Shown: positions 16,485-28,306, counted from the first letter of the stretch. The stretch: 64,000 nucleotides of DNA from JANMDN01 sp031376285 (GCA_031376285.1 JANMDN010000086.1:38080-102079); one strand, 5' to 3'. Notes: generated by a model not told the origin, from the sequence alone. Made by a program: numbers and translations.

Positions 16485-18064
16485 CCGGGTTTCGCGGTTC
16501 CTTCCAGCTCAACCTCGGCGACGCTTGCACGGAAGCCGCCCTGCCGTGACGCGGGAAGCGTCACAAACCACACGACATAATACGTGCTCACAGTGCGCGT
16601 GTCGAGATCAATCCGCTGTCGTCCGTCGGTTGTCGTACCGGTCGCGACGAGCGTCCGGCTTGCGTCACCTTGACCGGACGTGGCGAAGACCTGGTAGGAC
16701 GCGCCAGGTGTCGGCGAGGTGAGGACGAGCGCGCGGGCGACCGCGGGCGTTGCCAGGTTGAGCCGCAGGCCGACGCCGTTCTTGTTGAGCGCACTCAACT
16801 CGGCGACCTTGTAGCGCTCGGTGCTCCAACTGGTAGCGGTGTTTCCATCGATTGCGAGGGGGGCCTCGGCGTCGTTCTCGCCGTCACCGGCGGGATCCTC
16901 GGTCTGGACGCTTGCGACCTGAAGCGGTCCGATCCCGTTCCCGCTGCCGCCTGAGGTCTTGAGGATGACCCCCACAACGATCGCGGCGGCGCAAACGGCG
17001 GCCCCGGCGCCGAGCGCAACCCGCCGCCGTCGGATGACGGTGTCGTCGGGTCGGCCCATTTCGGAAAGGCGCATCGGCCCCGTCGTTTCCTCGATGGCGT
17101 CGAATGGCTCGGGGCTCGTCTCGACCTCCGCCGTGGCTCCGATGGTGTCCCCGGAGCGAGTCACCGTGGTGCGCCCGAGTTCGTCGCTTGGCCGGGAGGT
17201 GAAGTCGATCTCCGGCATGAGGAGGGTTGCGCCTCGCACCGACAGGTTCGACGCGTCACGAAGCGCGCTCGCAAAGCCGGCGGCCGTCTGAAAACGGTCG
17301 GCGGGATCCTTCGCGGCCGCCCGTTTCACGACGAGCGACAGATGCGGAGGTATCTCGGGCACCAACTCCCGAGGGTCCGGAAGCGGGTCCTGAACGTGCC
17401 GCAGCGCGAGAGCGAGCGGGTTCTCCGCAGCGAACGGAAGTTGACCGGTCAGGCATTCGAACAGAACGATGCCAAGCGCGTAGACGTCAGCCCTCGCGTC
17501 GACGGCCCGGCCGGTCGCCTGCTCGGGAGAGAGGTAGTCGGTCGTCCCGACAAGCGTCCCGGTGCGGGTCAGCTCACTCTGGCCTTCGATGTCGAGGAGG
17601 TATGCGATCCCGAAGTCGGTGAGCTTCGCGCGGCCGTCGCGGGTGATCATCACGTTCTGTGACTTGACGTCGCGATGAACAACCCCGCGCCGGTGGGCGT
17701 AGGCCAGCGCGTCGGCAACCTGCGCGCAGGCGTCCGCGGCCGTCTCGGGAAGCAAGCGGCCAGTCCGTCCAACAAGCGCCTTCAGGTCCTCGCCTTCGAT
17801 CAGCTCGAAGACGAGAAACGAACCGGAGTCATCCTCGCCACGGTCATAGAGCGAGACGATCCCCGGATGATCGAACGCCGAGACAACCTCGGCCTCGCGC
17901 GCGAAGCGCTCGGCGTAGCGATCGTCGTCTCGTAGGCGAGCATGCAGGCGCTTCACGGCGACCGGTCGACCGAGGCGCGTGTCGATCGCCCGCCACACCG
18001 ACGCGGCGCCGCCACCACCGATCCGCCGCTCAAGGCGATAGCGGTCCGCGAGAACCTCGTTCAC
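16481..18064 (-). CDS. Ser/Thr protein kinase with extracytoplasmic discoidin-like domain
   Basis: 527 aa from a GTG. Kinase domain at about 8-265 (IGGGGAASVWRAI, VAVKRL, HRDVKSQNVMI, DFGIAYLLD, LSPEQA), a linker, a membrane helix near 348-368, and an outer domain of about 150 aa rich in beta segments (TSWSTERYKVAELS, VALVL-type strands, YYVVWFVTLP). The outer part resembles discoidin/galactose-binding-like domains seen on actinobacterial kinases and MviN-like proteins. Overlaps the first recombinase gene by 4 nt, so kinase and recombinases are probably co-transcribed. Confidence 0.88.
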   Translation of the reverse strand: MNEVLADRYRLERRIGGGGAASVWRAIDTRLGRPVAVKRLHARLRDDDRYAERFAREAEVVSAFDHPGIVSLYDRGEDDSGSFLVFELIEGEDLKALVGRTGRLLPETAADACAQVADALAYAHRRGVVHRDVKSQNVMITRDGRAKLTDFGIAYLLDIEGQSELTRTGTLVGTTDYLSPEQATGRAVDARADVYALGIVLFECLTGQLPFAAENPLALALRHVQDPLPDPRELVPEIPPHLSLVVKRAAAKDPADRFQTAAGFASALRDASNLSVRGATLLMPEIDFTSRPSDELGRTTVTRSGDTIGATAEVETSPEPFDAIEETTGPMRLSEMGRPDDTVIRRRRVALGAGAAVCAAAIVVGVILKTSGGSGNGIGPLQVASVQTEDPAGDGENDAEAPLAIDGNTATSWSTERYKVAELSALNKNGVGLRLNLATPAVARALVLTSPTPGASYQVFATSGQGDASRTLVATGTTTDGRQRIDLDTRTVSTYYVVWFVTLPASRQGGFRASVAEVELEGTAKPG

Positions 18065-18096
18065 AGGATGTTCGATTTCGCAGCCACTGTCAGGGG

Positions 18097-18102
18097 TAAG
18101 AT
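18097..18102 (+). promoter_or_regulatory. putative -10 box giving a leaderless start
   Basis: TAAGAT lies 6 nt before the ATG of the response regulator, so transcription would start at or next to the A of the start codon. No clear -35 element and no Shine-Dalgarno sequence is visible. It sits in the 44-bp gap shared with the divergent kinase gene. Confidence 0.4.
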
Positions 18103-18108
18103 CGTCGC

Positions 18109-18879
18109 ATGGGGCCGCCAGCGACGGTGTTGATCGTCGAAGATGATGAAGCGATTTCCGAGGCCCTCGCCCATCAGGTCACACGTGGCGGGCTTCGCGT
18201 CATCACGGCGCGCGACGGGGTACAGGGACTCCGCATGTTCCGCCAGCATCGCCCCGATCTCGTGGTGATCGACCTCATGCTCCCGCAAATCGACGGCTGG
18301 CGGGTCACCGAGCAGCTCCGCGCCGAGGATCCGCTCGTGCCGGTGATCATCATGAGCGCGCGTGGAAGCGAGCACGATCGGGTCCACGGTCTCGCGATCG
18401 GCGCCGACGACTATGTGACGAAGCCCTTCTCGATGAAGGAGCTGATGGCCCGCATTCAGGCGCATCTCCGTCGCGCGGAGGCGGCGAGAACGCCGGGAGG
18501 TAGGCCGGTTCTCGAAGCGGACGGCCTTCGCATCGACCCCGACCAGGTTCAAGCCTTCGCGGACGACGTCAGCCTTGCGCTGACCCCGCGGGAATTCGAA
18601 GTCCTCTACACCCTCGCCCGTCGCGCGGGTGCGCCGGTCAAGCGCCCGCGTCTGTACCGAGAGGTGTGGGGCTACGAGATGACGCCCGGCGATCGCTCGG
18701 TGGACGTCTTCGTTCGCAAGCTCCGGCAGAAGCTTCAGCGTGCCGTTCCCGATCGGGCGATCATCAGCACGCATTATGGCGTTGGCTACCGCTTCGAGCC
18801 CGCACTGAGTTCCTTGGCGACGCCGGAGGCCGGGGGCGAGGTCCATCCGCCGCCCCCGGCTGTAAACAACTCGCCATAG
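18109..18879 (+). CDS. OmpR/PhoB-family response regulator (orphan)
   Basis: 256 aa. Receiver domain at about 5-118: acidic pocket VEDDEA, phosphoacceptor Asp in LVVIDLMLPQIDGW, Thr/Ser switch in IIMSARG and Lys in DDYVTKPF. Winged-helix output domain at about 140-238 (LTPREFEVLYTLARR, RSVDVFVRKLRQKLQ, STHYGVGYRF). No histidine kinase gene is adjacent; it is divergent from a Ser/Thr kinase gene 44 bp away, which might phosphorylate it (inference). Likely leaderless. Confidence 0.93.
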   Translation: MGPPATVLIVEDDEAISEALAHQVTRGGLRVITARDGVQGLRMFRQHRPDLVVIDLMLPQIDGWRVTEQLRAEDPLVPVIIMSARGSEHDRVHGLAIGADDYVTKPFSMKELMARIQAHLRRAEAARTPGGRPVLEADGLRIDPDQVQAFADDVSLALTPREFEVLYTLARRAGAPVKRPRLYREVWGYEMTPGDRSVDVFVRKLRQKLQRAVPDRAIISTHYGVGYRFEPALSSLATPEAGGEVHPPPPAVNNSP

Positions 18880-18883
18880 CTCG

Positions 18884-21113
<2,230 letters not shown>

Positions 21114-21121
<8 letters not shown>

Positions 21122-21608
21122 GGTCTTCCTCTCTAAGTGGGCGGTCTGGAGTGGTCGTCGAGCAGTTCGGGCACAGTCCCGAGTAGACGACCTCGGCGAC
21201 GTCGATCATGAAGCCTTGGTCGTCGGACGCGGTCAGGCACGGCGCGTCGCCGAGGGCGCAGTCGACATCGGCGATCGCCCCGCAGGCGCGGCAGACGACG
21301 TGGTGGTGGTTATCCGCGACCCGGGATTCGTAGCGGGGTACCGAGCCCGGGGGCTGGATGCGACGCACCAGCGAGGCTGCGGTGAGGACACGCAGCACGT
21401 CGTAGACGGTCTGGTGGGAGACGTTGCGGCCGGACGCTCGAACCAGTGCGATCACGCGATCTGTGTCCGCATGCGGATGGCCATCCACGGCCGTGAGCAC
21501 GGCCAGCCGAGGTTGGGTCACGCGCAGGCCTGCTGCGCGGAGCGCGCGCTCCTGGTCGAGGGTTTCGGGCACCGTCCGGAGTCTGTCTTCTTTTCTGGAA
21601 TGAGTCAA
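21114..21608 (-). CDS. furA: Fur-family peroxide/metal regulator (FurA/PerR-like)
   Basis: 164 aa. N-terminal winged helix (LRVTQPRLAVLTAVDGHPH; recognition part VSHQTVYDVLRVL) and C-terminal metal-binding dimerisation domain with DNHHHVVCRACG and GLCPNCS, two CxxC pairs for structural zinc. The furA-katG order with overlap is the classic actinobacterial arrangement in which FurA represses itself and katG until oxidised by peroxide. No clear palindromic Fur box is visible upstream of 21608. Confidence 0.92.
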
Positions 21609-21703
21609 GAAACGCTAGACAGCGGTTCGTCGCGGCCGGCCGCCGCGCCCTCACCTCGACCGGTTGTCGCGCTGCCACCGGCACGCTAGCCTTCCTTGGC
21701 CGA

Positions 21704-21785
21704 GGGGGGATGCCCGAGCGGCCAAAGGGAGCGGTCTGTAAAACCGCCGGCTCAGCCTACGGAGGTTCGAATCCTCCTCTCCCCA
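21704..21785 (+). tRNA. tRNA-Tyr (GTA)
   Basis: 82-nt class II tRNA. Acceptor 21704-21710 pairs with 21778-21784, discriminator A. D-stem CCC/GGG. Anticodon stem GCGGT/ACCGC with loop CTGTAAA (anticodon GTA). Long variable arm, then T-arm GGAGG/CCTCC. CCA is not encoded. Confidence 0.95.
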
Positions 21786-21786
21786 T

Positions 21787-21820
21787 ACCCCGCGCGGTTC
21801 CCGAGTCTCGGGTTGCGGGG
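21787..21820 (+). other. hairpin between tRNA-Tyr and tRNA-Thr
   Basis: CCCCGC and CCCGA pair with TCGGG and GCGGGG, giving an interrupted stem in the 42-bp spacer of the tRNA cluster. Possibly a processing signal for a tRNA polycistron; no U-tract follows. Confidence 0.4.
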
Positions 21821-21827
21821 AGCATAT

Positions 21828-21900
<73 letters not shown>

Positions 21901-21930
21901 CTCCGTCCATTCCGGGCGGAGGTTTCGCAG

Positions 21931-22004
21931 GGCGGTGTAGCTCAGTTGGTTAGAGCATCGGAATCATAATCCGAGTGTCGTAGGTTCGAATCCTACCGCC
22001 GCTA
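21931..22004 (+). tRNA. tRNA-Met (CAT)
   Basis: 74 nt. Acceptor GGCGGTG pairs with CGCCGCT (two G-U pairs), anticodon stem TCGGA/TCCGA with loop ATCATAA (anticodon CAT), T-arm GTAGG/CCTAC. The first acceptor pair is G-U and the anticodon stem lacks three consecutive G-C pairs, which points to elongator rather than initiator Met (a CAT anticodon modified to read Ile is also possible). CCA not encoded. Confidence 0.93.
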
Positions 22005-22212
22005 TTTCAAGAACTCGCTGCTCAGAGCGATGGTGACGTGGAGTATCGGCACCGGCCTGGTACGAAGCAGGTGTGATTTCTGATTGCCCGTGCCGCGGTG
22101 CCTCCGACGGCGTGGTACCAGACGTTGCTCTACTACGTTGTCTTGTCAGCGACGGCACGGCAGCAGCCGAGTCCCCTGCGCGGAGGATCGCCCTCTGCGA
22201 CCATCCCTGCGG

Positions 22213-23760
22213 ATGAGACATCTTGGCTCGCTCGGTCGCAGCGCCGAGATCGCCGTGGTTCTCGCGGCCGCTGGCTCGGACTGGGTCGCGACTGCGATGG
22301 GCCTGCGCACGTGCCGCGAACTCTCATGCCGCATCCGGTGCACCCTGGGCGTGGGGCAGTGCCCGCACCACGTGGCGATGGACGATCCACTCCCGGCTCG
22401 GCTCGCCCAGGTCGCGGAGCGGCTCGGTCCCACCTTCGTCAAGGGCGCGCAGAGCCTGGCGCTTCGGCCGGACATGGTCCCCGCTCACTACGCGCTGGCC
22501 CTCTCGCGCCTCTATGAAGGGGCGGCGCCGTTCGAAGGCGAGAGGGCGCGCCAGATCGTCGCGAAGGAGCTGGGCGCCCCGCTCGGCCGCCTGTTCGCTG
22601 ACTTCGAGAGCGAGCCGATCGCCGCGGCCTCGCTCTCCCAAGTCCATCGCGCCACCCTTCCGAACGGAACCGTGGTGGCGGTCAAGGTGCAGCGTCCAGG
22701 GATCGAAGAACAGGTACGCGAGGACCTGCGCCTTCTCGCCTCGCTGGCCCGCCTCGCCGAGCGGATGCGGCCGGTCTCCGGCGGCCTGCGCCCGAGTGAG
22801 GCCGTCGCTGAAGTGGCCGCCGTCATGCGCCGGGAGCTCGACTTCGAACAGGAGGGCAGGGTCACCGACGCCGTACGGATCTTTCACGCCGACGACCCCG
22901 ACGTCGTGGTTCCGACGGTCCACTGGTCGCATACCAGCCGACGCGTCCTGACCCTCGATTTCATCGATGGTCTCGCCCCGTGTCCACCGGAGCAGATCCG
23001 TGAGGCGGGCCTTGACCCGCAGCTCCTCCTGGACATTGGCGCCCGGGCAGTGTTTCGCCAAGTCTTCGAGCATGGCCTCTTTCACGCGGACCCTCACCCC
23101 GGCAACCTCCGGTTGCTCCCTGGCAATCGGCTCTGCTTCCTGGACTTCGGCATGTTTGGCCGGGTGGGGCCTCGCGAGCAGCGCCGTATGGCCCTCGTGC
23201 TGTGGGCGCTTGTCAACGGCGACGCAGACGGCCTGGCCGGGCAGTTACTCCGCCTCGGCACGCGGCGCCCCGGCGCCGACCCGGAGGCGTTTCGGGCGGC
23301 CGTCGTCGAGGGGCTCGACCAGTTCGGCAGCGGCGACGCAACCCGCTCCATGACCGCGCTCTTGATGCACCAGCTGGCGGCCGGAGGGGCCAACGGGATC
23401 AACTTTCCCCGCGGGCTCATGCTGCTCGCTCGCGCACTCGTGAGCCTTGAGGGCACCGCCGCGATCATGGCGCCCGACACCGACGTCGCCGCGATGTCCC
23501 GCGCGCTCCTTCCCGGACTTGTCGACCGGCTGATTCCCAGCCCTGCAAACCTCGAGCAGGCCCTGTCGCGCAACAAACTCGCCTACGGGGAGCTGCTGCT
23601 GGACCTTCCCGACCTGGTGGCCGAGCTGAGCGACCAGCGAAGCGTCGCGGGGACCGCGCCGGCACCTCAGCCGGTGCGGATCATTCGGTCGGCGGCGATC
23701 GGCGCGGCGGGCGCGCTTCTTGGGGGCGTCCTCGCCCGCAGGCGACGGAGCCCCACGTGA
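22213..23760 (+). CDS. ABC1/UbiB-family atypical kinase-like protein
   Basis: About 515 aa from ATG 22213. UbiB/COQ8 protein-kinase-like fold: the A-rich loop region reads AAASLSQVHRATLPNG, Lys is in VAVKVQRPG, the catalytic and metal sites are in GLFHADPHPGNLRLL and LCFLDFGMFG. The N-terminal family KxGQ motif reads FVKGAQSLALRPD here, with the Gly displaced. The C-terminus has a hydrophobic, Gly-rich segment (AAIGAAGALLGGVLA) that may anchor it to the membrane. Family members act as ATPases supporting isoprenoid-quinone or lipid metabolism; the specific role here is unknown. Follows the tRNA cluster by 208 bp, with no feature seen in that gap. Confidence 0.85.
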   Translation: MRHLGSLGRSAEIAVVLAAAGSDWVATAMGLRTCRELSCRIRCTLGVGQCPHHVAMDDPLPARLAQVAERLGPTFVKGAQSLALRPDMVPAHYALALSRLYEGAAPFEGERARQIVAKELGAPLGRLFADFESEPIAAASLSQVHRATLPNGTVVAVKVQRPGIEEQVREDLRLLASLARLAERMRPVSGGLRPSEAVAEVAAVMRRELDFEQEGRVTDAVRIFHADDPDVVVPTVHWSHTSRRVLTLDFIDGLAPCPPEQIREAGLDPQLLLDIGARAVFRQVFEHGLFHADPHPGNLRLLPGNRLCFLDFGMFGRVGPREQRRMALVLWALVNGDADGLAGQLLRLGTRRPGADPEAFRAAVVEGLDQFGSGDATRSMTALLMHQLAAGGANGINFPRGLMLLARALVSLEGTAAIMAPDTDVAAMSRALLPGLVDRLIPSPANLEQALSRNKLAYGELLLDLPDLVAELSDQRSVAGTAPAPQPVRIIRSAAIGAAGALLGGVLARRRRSPT

Positions 23761-23882
23761 TCCCCTGGGGCCATGGTCCCATGAGCTCGCCCGCCCGTTT
23801 CCTCGCGCCCCAGGCCGCTGCGCAAGCGCTTGACGCATCGACGAGACGCTCCGAGAGCCTTATGGCGGCCGCGGGGTGCCCC

Positions 23883-24917
23883 CTAACGGAGCACCCCGAG
23901 CACCAAGTCGACGTCGGACTGGCCGTTGTAGAGGTGAAACGACAGCCGCGCCGCTCCAGCTCGGTTGGCGAAGCGCACGCCGGCCGCGCTCAGGGCCTTG
24001 TCGGCGCCGGATTGCTCGATCCGCACGATGGCGGAGTTCCCCGGCTCCTGTCCGAGACCGGCCGACAGTTGATCGGCGAGGCCCACGTTATGTGCGTGGA
24101 TCCGCTCGATGTCGATTTCGAGAAACAGCTCGAGCGTCGGCGCCGCGGCTACCCACGACAACCAGGCCGGGGAGATGTCGAGCCCACGGGCATCGCTTGC
24201 CAGACGAAGCGGAGCCCCGTAGATCGAGTTCCAGATATCGGCCCCGGCGTACCACCCGGCGTTGTGGGGGATCAGCCCCGCGCGGCGTTCCGGTGAGATG
24301 ACCATGAACGCGACCCCGCGCGGGCAGGAGAGCCACTTATACGCGTGGCAGACGACGTAGTCGAAGCGCGAGGCGTCGAGCGGGAGCCACCCGTAGCTTT
24401 GCGTTGCGTCGATCATCGTGTGAGCGCCCACCCGGCCACATGCGGCGGTCAGGCCGTCGAGGTCGACGAGCGCACCGTCGGCGGACTGAACCGAACTCAC
24501 CGCAACGAGCGTCGTATGGCGATCCACCTCGTCGGCGAGCCGTTCGAGCGGCACACTCCGAATACGCACCCCTCGGGCGGTCTGCGCCATGAACGGGAAA
24601 AGGATCGAGGTGAAGTCACAATCGGCGGTGAGCACCTCACTCCCCGCGGGCAGTTGCGACGCGACAAGACCCGCGAAGGCCGAGGCGGTGCTTCCGATGG
24701 CCACCCGGTCGGGGCTCACGCCCGCAATCCGCGCGAAGGCCGCCCGGGAGCGTTCCACGTAGGCGTCATAGCTCGGCGCTTCGGCCTCGCCGCGCCGCCA
24801 CTCCTCGATGGCGCCGAGCATCGCGTCGACGCCCACTCGCGGGGGGACGCCGATACTGGCCGTGTTGAGGTAGCCGAGGCCGGGTTCGAACTGCGCACGT
24901 AGCGCGGAGTCGATCAT
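23883..24917 (-). CDS. class V aminotransferase (PLP-dependent, NifS/epimerase-like)
   Basis: About 344 aa from ATG 24917 (MIDSALRAQFEPG), chosen because the family N-terminal motif GYLNTASIG follows directly; a farther GTG at 25043 would run into the divergent promoter region. PLP-binding features: DATQSYGWLPLD and Schiff-base Lys in CHAYKWLSCPRGVAFM. ALLVLDCDFTSI-type and WYAGADIWNSIYG segments resemble isopenicillin-N-epimerase/selenocysteine-lyase subgroup proteins. The substrate cannot be assigned. Confidence 0.85.
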   Translation of the reverse strand: MIDSALRAQFEPGLGYLNTASIGVPPRVGVDAMLGAIEEWRRGEAEAPSYDAYVERSRAAFARIAGVSPDRVAIGSTASAFAGLVASQLPAGSEVLTADCDFTSILFPFMAQTARGVRIRSVPLERLADEVDRHTTLVAVSSVQSADGALVDLDGLTAACGRVGAHTMIDATQSYGWLPLDASRFDYVVCHAYKWLSCPRGVAFMVISPERRAGLIPHNAGWYAGADIWNSIYGAPLRLASDARGLDISPAWLSWVAAAPTLELFLEIDIERIHAHNVGLADQLSAGLGQEPGNSAIVRIEQSGADKALSAAGVRFANRAGAARLSFHLYNGQSDVDLVLGVLR

Positions 24918-25060
24918 GCGTCGCAGACTATTGGGATCTTCGGTCGCGTCGGGGGTTTGGCGCCCGACGCGGGTGGGTACAGCCGACGGGAGGGCGCCCA
25001 CAGCCTGTACCGTCGCGAGCTCGCTCCCAGGCCGAGCCACCACCGCGAGAGAACAACCAC

Positions 25061-25531
25061 ATGATGATCACCGACCGCAGCAAGAGCGTCATCCCATTTC
25101 GCCCCCACGACGCAAAGCGAGTCGGTGACGGCTGCTTCTACCTCGACGTCATCGTTTGGCTGAACGGCGACCAAATCGAGATGGGCGAGCGCGTCGGCTT
25201 CAACTACGGCTGCTACGTGAACGGCTACGGGGGACTTTTCATCGGCGACCGCAGCATCTTCGGCCCGTACACGATGATTCACACGGCCAACCACGAGATG
25301 GACCTCGGGGCCCCGATCCCCGATCAGGGTTGGATCTCGCGAGAGGTACGAATCGGTCCCGACTGCTGGATCGGCATGGGCGTTTCCATCCTGCCCGGCG
25401 TGACCATCGGCGAAGGTTGTGTGGTCGGCGCCGGGAGCGTCGTCGTCAAGGATCTCGAGCCGTTCTCGATTGCGGTCGGCAACCCCGCGAAGGTCATTCG
25501 CAACCGCCGCCCGGCCGAGCCGAGTTCTTGA
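25061..25531 (+). CDS. hexapeptide-repeat acyltransferase
   Basis: 156 aa left-handed beta-helix protein. Hexapeptide repeats run from VGFNYGCYVNGYGGLFIG to VTIGEGCVVGAGSVV, with the maltose/galactoside O-acetyltransferase family region HTANHEMDL (catalytic His) and the C-terminal GNPAKVIRNR. Probably O-acetylates or N-acylates a sugar. The stop overlaps the start of the glycosyltransferase gene, suggesting that both act on the same glycan. Confidence 0.9.
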   Translation: MMITDRSKSVIPFRPHDAKRVGDGCFYLDVIVWLNGDQIEMGERVGFNYGCYVNGYGGLFIGDRSIFGPYTMIHTANHEMDLGAPIPDQGWISREVRIGPDCWIGMGVSILPGVTIGEGCVVGAGSVVVKDLEPFSIAVGNPAKVIRNRRPAEPSS

Positions 25532-26706
25532 TGCGGGTACTGTTTCTGCAGCGCCAGCCATGCATCCGCGCGCTCAAGTACGCCGTCGGGCTGCGCTCCG
25601 CGTTGCCGGACTTGACCCTCGGCTTCGCCTACCAGGGCCGCACGCTCACCGAGTGGTATGGCACGGGTGACGAGCTCTTCGACGAGTGGTGGCAGATCGG
25701 CCATCCTGTCGCCGCCGCAGAGCTTCGCGAGGTCGTCGCCGAGTTCCGCCCGGACGTGATCCACAGCCACAACCTGCCGGACGGACTGACGGTTGCCGCG
25801 CTCGCCCTGGGCCCGGGCCGGCCCCCCGTCGTGCACGACGCCCACGACATGCAGAGTCTCCGGCGAACGCCGTACGAGGACGGTTTCGCCGACGAGAGTG
25901 ACCCGCTTGTCGAAGAGCGGGCGGCGGTCGAAGGGGCCGACGCCCTTCTCGCGGTCTCGACGGAGATGATGGACGAGATGGCCGCGCGCTACCGGCTGCC
26001 GCGGCTTCGCGCCCAGTTCCCGAACCTCGTGCTCTCGCGCGACCTACCGGACCCCGCGCCACTCCCTGATCGGCCGCGCCGTGGCCCCCGTCGGATCGTC
26101 TACGAGGGCACGCTTTCGGCGAACGGGAGCCACTACGACCTTCGCGATCTTTTCAGCTCCGCGGCCGCCCAGGGACTCCAGATCGACGTGATCCCTAACC
26201 GGGACGTCCCCGAGTACGAGGACCTCGCGCGGCGCACCCCTGGCCTTTCCGTGCTGGCGAAGCGGTCGCCGCAAGAGGTCATGACCGCGCTTCCTGAGTA
26301 CGATTTCGGGTGGGCGATTTTCAACTCGACGTTGAATGGTCGCCACCTTGATACGTGCCTCCCGAATAAGGCCTACGAGTACCTCGGGGCCGGCCTACCG
26401 ATCATCGCTGGCGACCACCGGGCGCTTCGGCGGCTGATCGAGTCGACGGGCGTCGGGCTGGTGGCCCCGTCGATTGATGGGCTGAGGGAGCAGGTCGAGG
26501 CCGCTGACGTGGCAGCGTTGCGCCGCCACGTCAGCGCGGTAGCCGGGACGATCACCGTGGAGGGCGCCATCGGTCGTGTCATCGAGCTCTACCGCGCCGC
26601 CGCCGCGGTTCGCGGCCGTGCGAACGGGCCGCCGATCACGCGAGGCCTGCCCGCCGCACAGACGCTCTCACCTCACCAGACCAAGGCAACTCTGGGAGTT
26701 CGCTGA
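25531..26706 (+). CDS. GT-B glycosyltransferase (GT4-like)
   Basis: 391 aa from ATG 25531, overlapping the previous stop (TGATG). Rossmann-like N-terminal domain (MRVLFLQRQPCIRALKYA; HSHNLPDGLTVAAL; VHDAHDMQSLR) and C-terminal donor-binding domain (RIVYEGTLSANGSHYD; LPNKAYEYLGAGLPIIAGD). The EYLGAGLPI segment is typical of GT4 enzymes. Likely adds a sugar to a surface glycan or secondary metabolite together with the upstream acyltransferase. Confidence 0.87.
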   Translation: MRVLFLQRQPCIRALKYAVGLRSALPDLTLGFAYQGRTLTEWYGTGDELFDEWWQIGHPVAAAELREVVAEFRPDVIHSHNLPDGLTVAALALGPGRPPVVHDAHDMQSLRRTPYEDGFADESDPLVEERAAVEGADALLAVSTEMMDEMAARYRLPRLRAQFPNLVLSRDLPDPAPLPDRPRRGPRRIVYEGTLSANGSHYDLRDLFSSAAAQGLQIDVIPNRDVPEYEDLARRTPGLSVLAKRSPQEVMTALPEYDFGWAIFNSTLNGRHLDTCLPNKAYEYLGAGLPIIAGDHRALRRLIESTGVGLVAPSIDGLREQVEAADVAALRRHVSAVAGTITVEGAIGRVIELYRAAAAVRGRANGPPITRGLPAAQTLSPHQTKATLGVR

Positions 26707-26715
26707 AGGAGCGGT

Positions 26716-27000
26716 CTAGCCTGCCGTCAGGTAGTTGTGCACCGTGTGGAAGCTCATGCGAGGACCGGACATCCCCGCCTCCTGGCTGAGCGGCCCGATT
26801 TTTTCCGTCGCGAAACGCTCAAAGTCTTCCTTGGTTTCCCAGACGTCGATGACCCGGATGCCCTCGTCGGTCTTGGCGACCCAGTGAAAGAGCCCCTTGG
26901 GGGCACCCCGCCCGCCCCGCCGAAAGCCCATCTTTTCGATCACTTGGTCGTACTGCTCCAGCGTTCCTTCGGCGAAGTCCATGACCACGGCCACGGGCAT
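26716..27000 (-). CDS. small dimeric alpha-beta-barrel (ABM-like) protein
   Basis: 94 aa. Sequence (MPVAVVMDFAEGTLEQYDQV ... VIDVWETKEDFERFATEKIGP) fits the ferredoxin-like dimeric barrel of antibiotic-biosynthesis-monooxygenase-type proteins, with the WETKEDFERF helix characteristic of actinobacterial members. Catalytic activity unknown; members range from monooxygenases to ligand-binding proteins. Single gene; it ends 10 bp from the glycosyltransferase stop (convergent). Confidence 0.72.
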   Translation of the reverse strand: MPVAVVMDFAEGTLEQYDQVIEKMGFRRGGRGAPKGLFHWVAKTDEGIRVIDVWETKEDFERFATEKIGPLSQEAGMSGPRMSFHTVHNYLTAG

Positions 27001-27098
27001 GGTTCAGTCCTCCTGATAGGTGTCGAGAGAACCACCGTAACCGCATGCCCGTATCGCCGCAAGTCGGCGTGGGCCGACGGTCGTGCCGACGCCGCGGG

Positions 27099-28306
27099 CT
27101 ACTCGTAGCGAAGCGCGGTGATCGGGTCGAGCCGGGCGGCGCGTCGGGCCGGGTAGTAACCGAAGAAGAGGCCGATGGCGAACGCGACCGAGAACGCCAC
27201 GACAAGCGACGGCACGCTGATCAGTACCTGCCAGCCGGCGACCGCGCCCGTGAGCCTCGTCGCGCCGATCCCGGCGACGACCCCAACCACCCCGCCGAGG
27301 GTGCTCAGGATCACGGCCTCGATCAGGAACTGCGTTTGGACGTTCCCCGGTGTCGCGCCCACGGACTTTCGAATGCCGATCTCGCGCGTTCGCTCCTGTA
27401 CTGAGACGAGCATCATGTTCATGATCCCGATGCCGCCCACAAGCAGCGCGATCCCTCCGAGGGCAAAGGTCAGCACCCGGAACGTTTTTGTCGCGCCCTG
27501 GGCCTCCTTGACCACCGCCGCCTGGTCCTCGGTGGCGAAGTCGTCGGCCGAGGACGCTGGGAGACGGTGCCGTTCACGCAAGATGGTGGAGATCTCGTCC
27601 ATCGCGGGTTCGATGTCGGCCTGGGATCGGATGTGCACGCCGACGCTCTTGGTGTTGGCGCCGCCGAGGAGCACCCGCGTGACGATGGGGAGGGGAACGA
27701 AGATCCGGTCGTCGAGCTTCTCGCCGCCGAACACTCCCTTGCGCGCCTGCACACCGACGACCTCAATCTCTCGACTTCCGACCCGAACGGTCTTGCCGAG
27801 CGCACTCGCTCCTGGGAAGAGGCGCTCCGCGGGGATCAGGCCGAGCACCACGACGCTCCGACCGAAGTCGATATCGGCGGCCGTGAGCAGACGGCCCTCC
27901 ACCGCCGACTGGTTGTAGATGTCGGCGTAGGTCTCGGTGACTCCGAAGAGGCGAGTGGTCGCCTTGTTGCGCCCCGCGGAGACGGTCAGGCCCTCCATCT
28001 CTTGTTGGGGGGCGACGGCGCCCACCATCGGGAGAGCCGCGATCGCGGCGACGTCGTCGGGCGTGATGGTCCGGTCGGTCGCTGTTTGGCGTGTGCCGAC
28101 GGTGATCAGCTCTCCGTCGACGAGCACGACGTTCGCGCCGAGCCGCTTGATGCTGTCTGACACTTGCGCCTGCGCACCGGCGCTGACCGAGGTCACCGCG
28201 ACAAGGGAGGCGACACCGATCACCACGCCGAGCGCGGTCAGGATGGCCCGAAACCAGTTCGCGCGAAGCGCCCCGATCGCGATCCGCCAGAGTTCGATGA
28301 GCATCG

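Noticed and set aside
21901..21930. Small hairpin between tRNA-Thr and tRNA-Met as a terminator
   Set aside because: Stem is only CTCCG/CGGAG with no U-tract; likely tRNA spacer.
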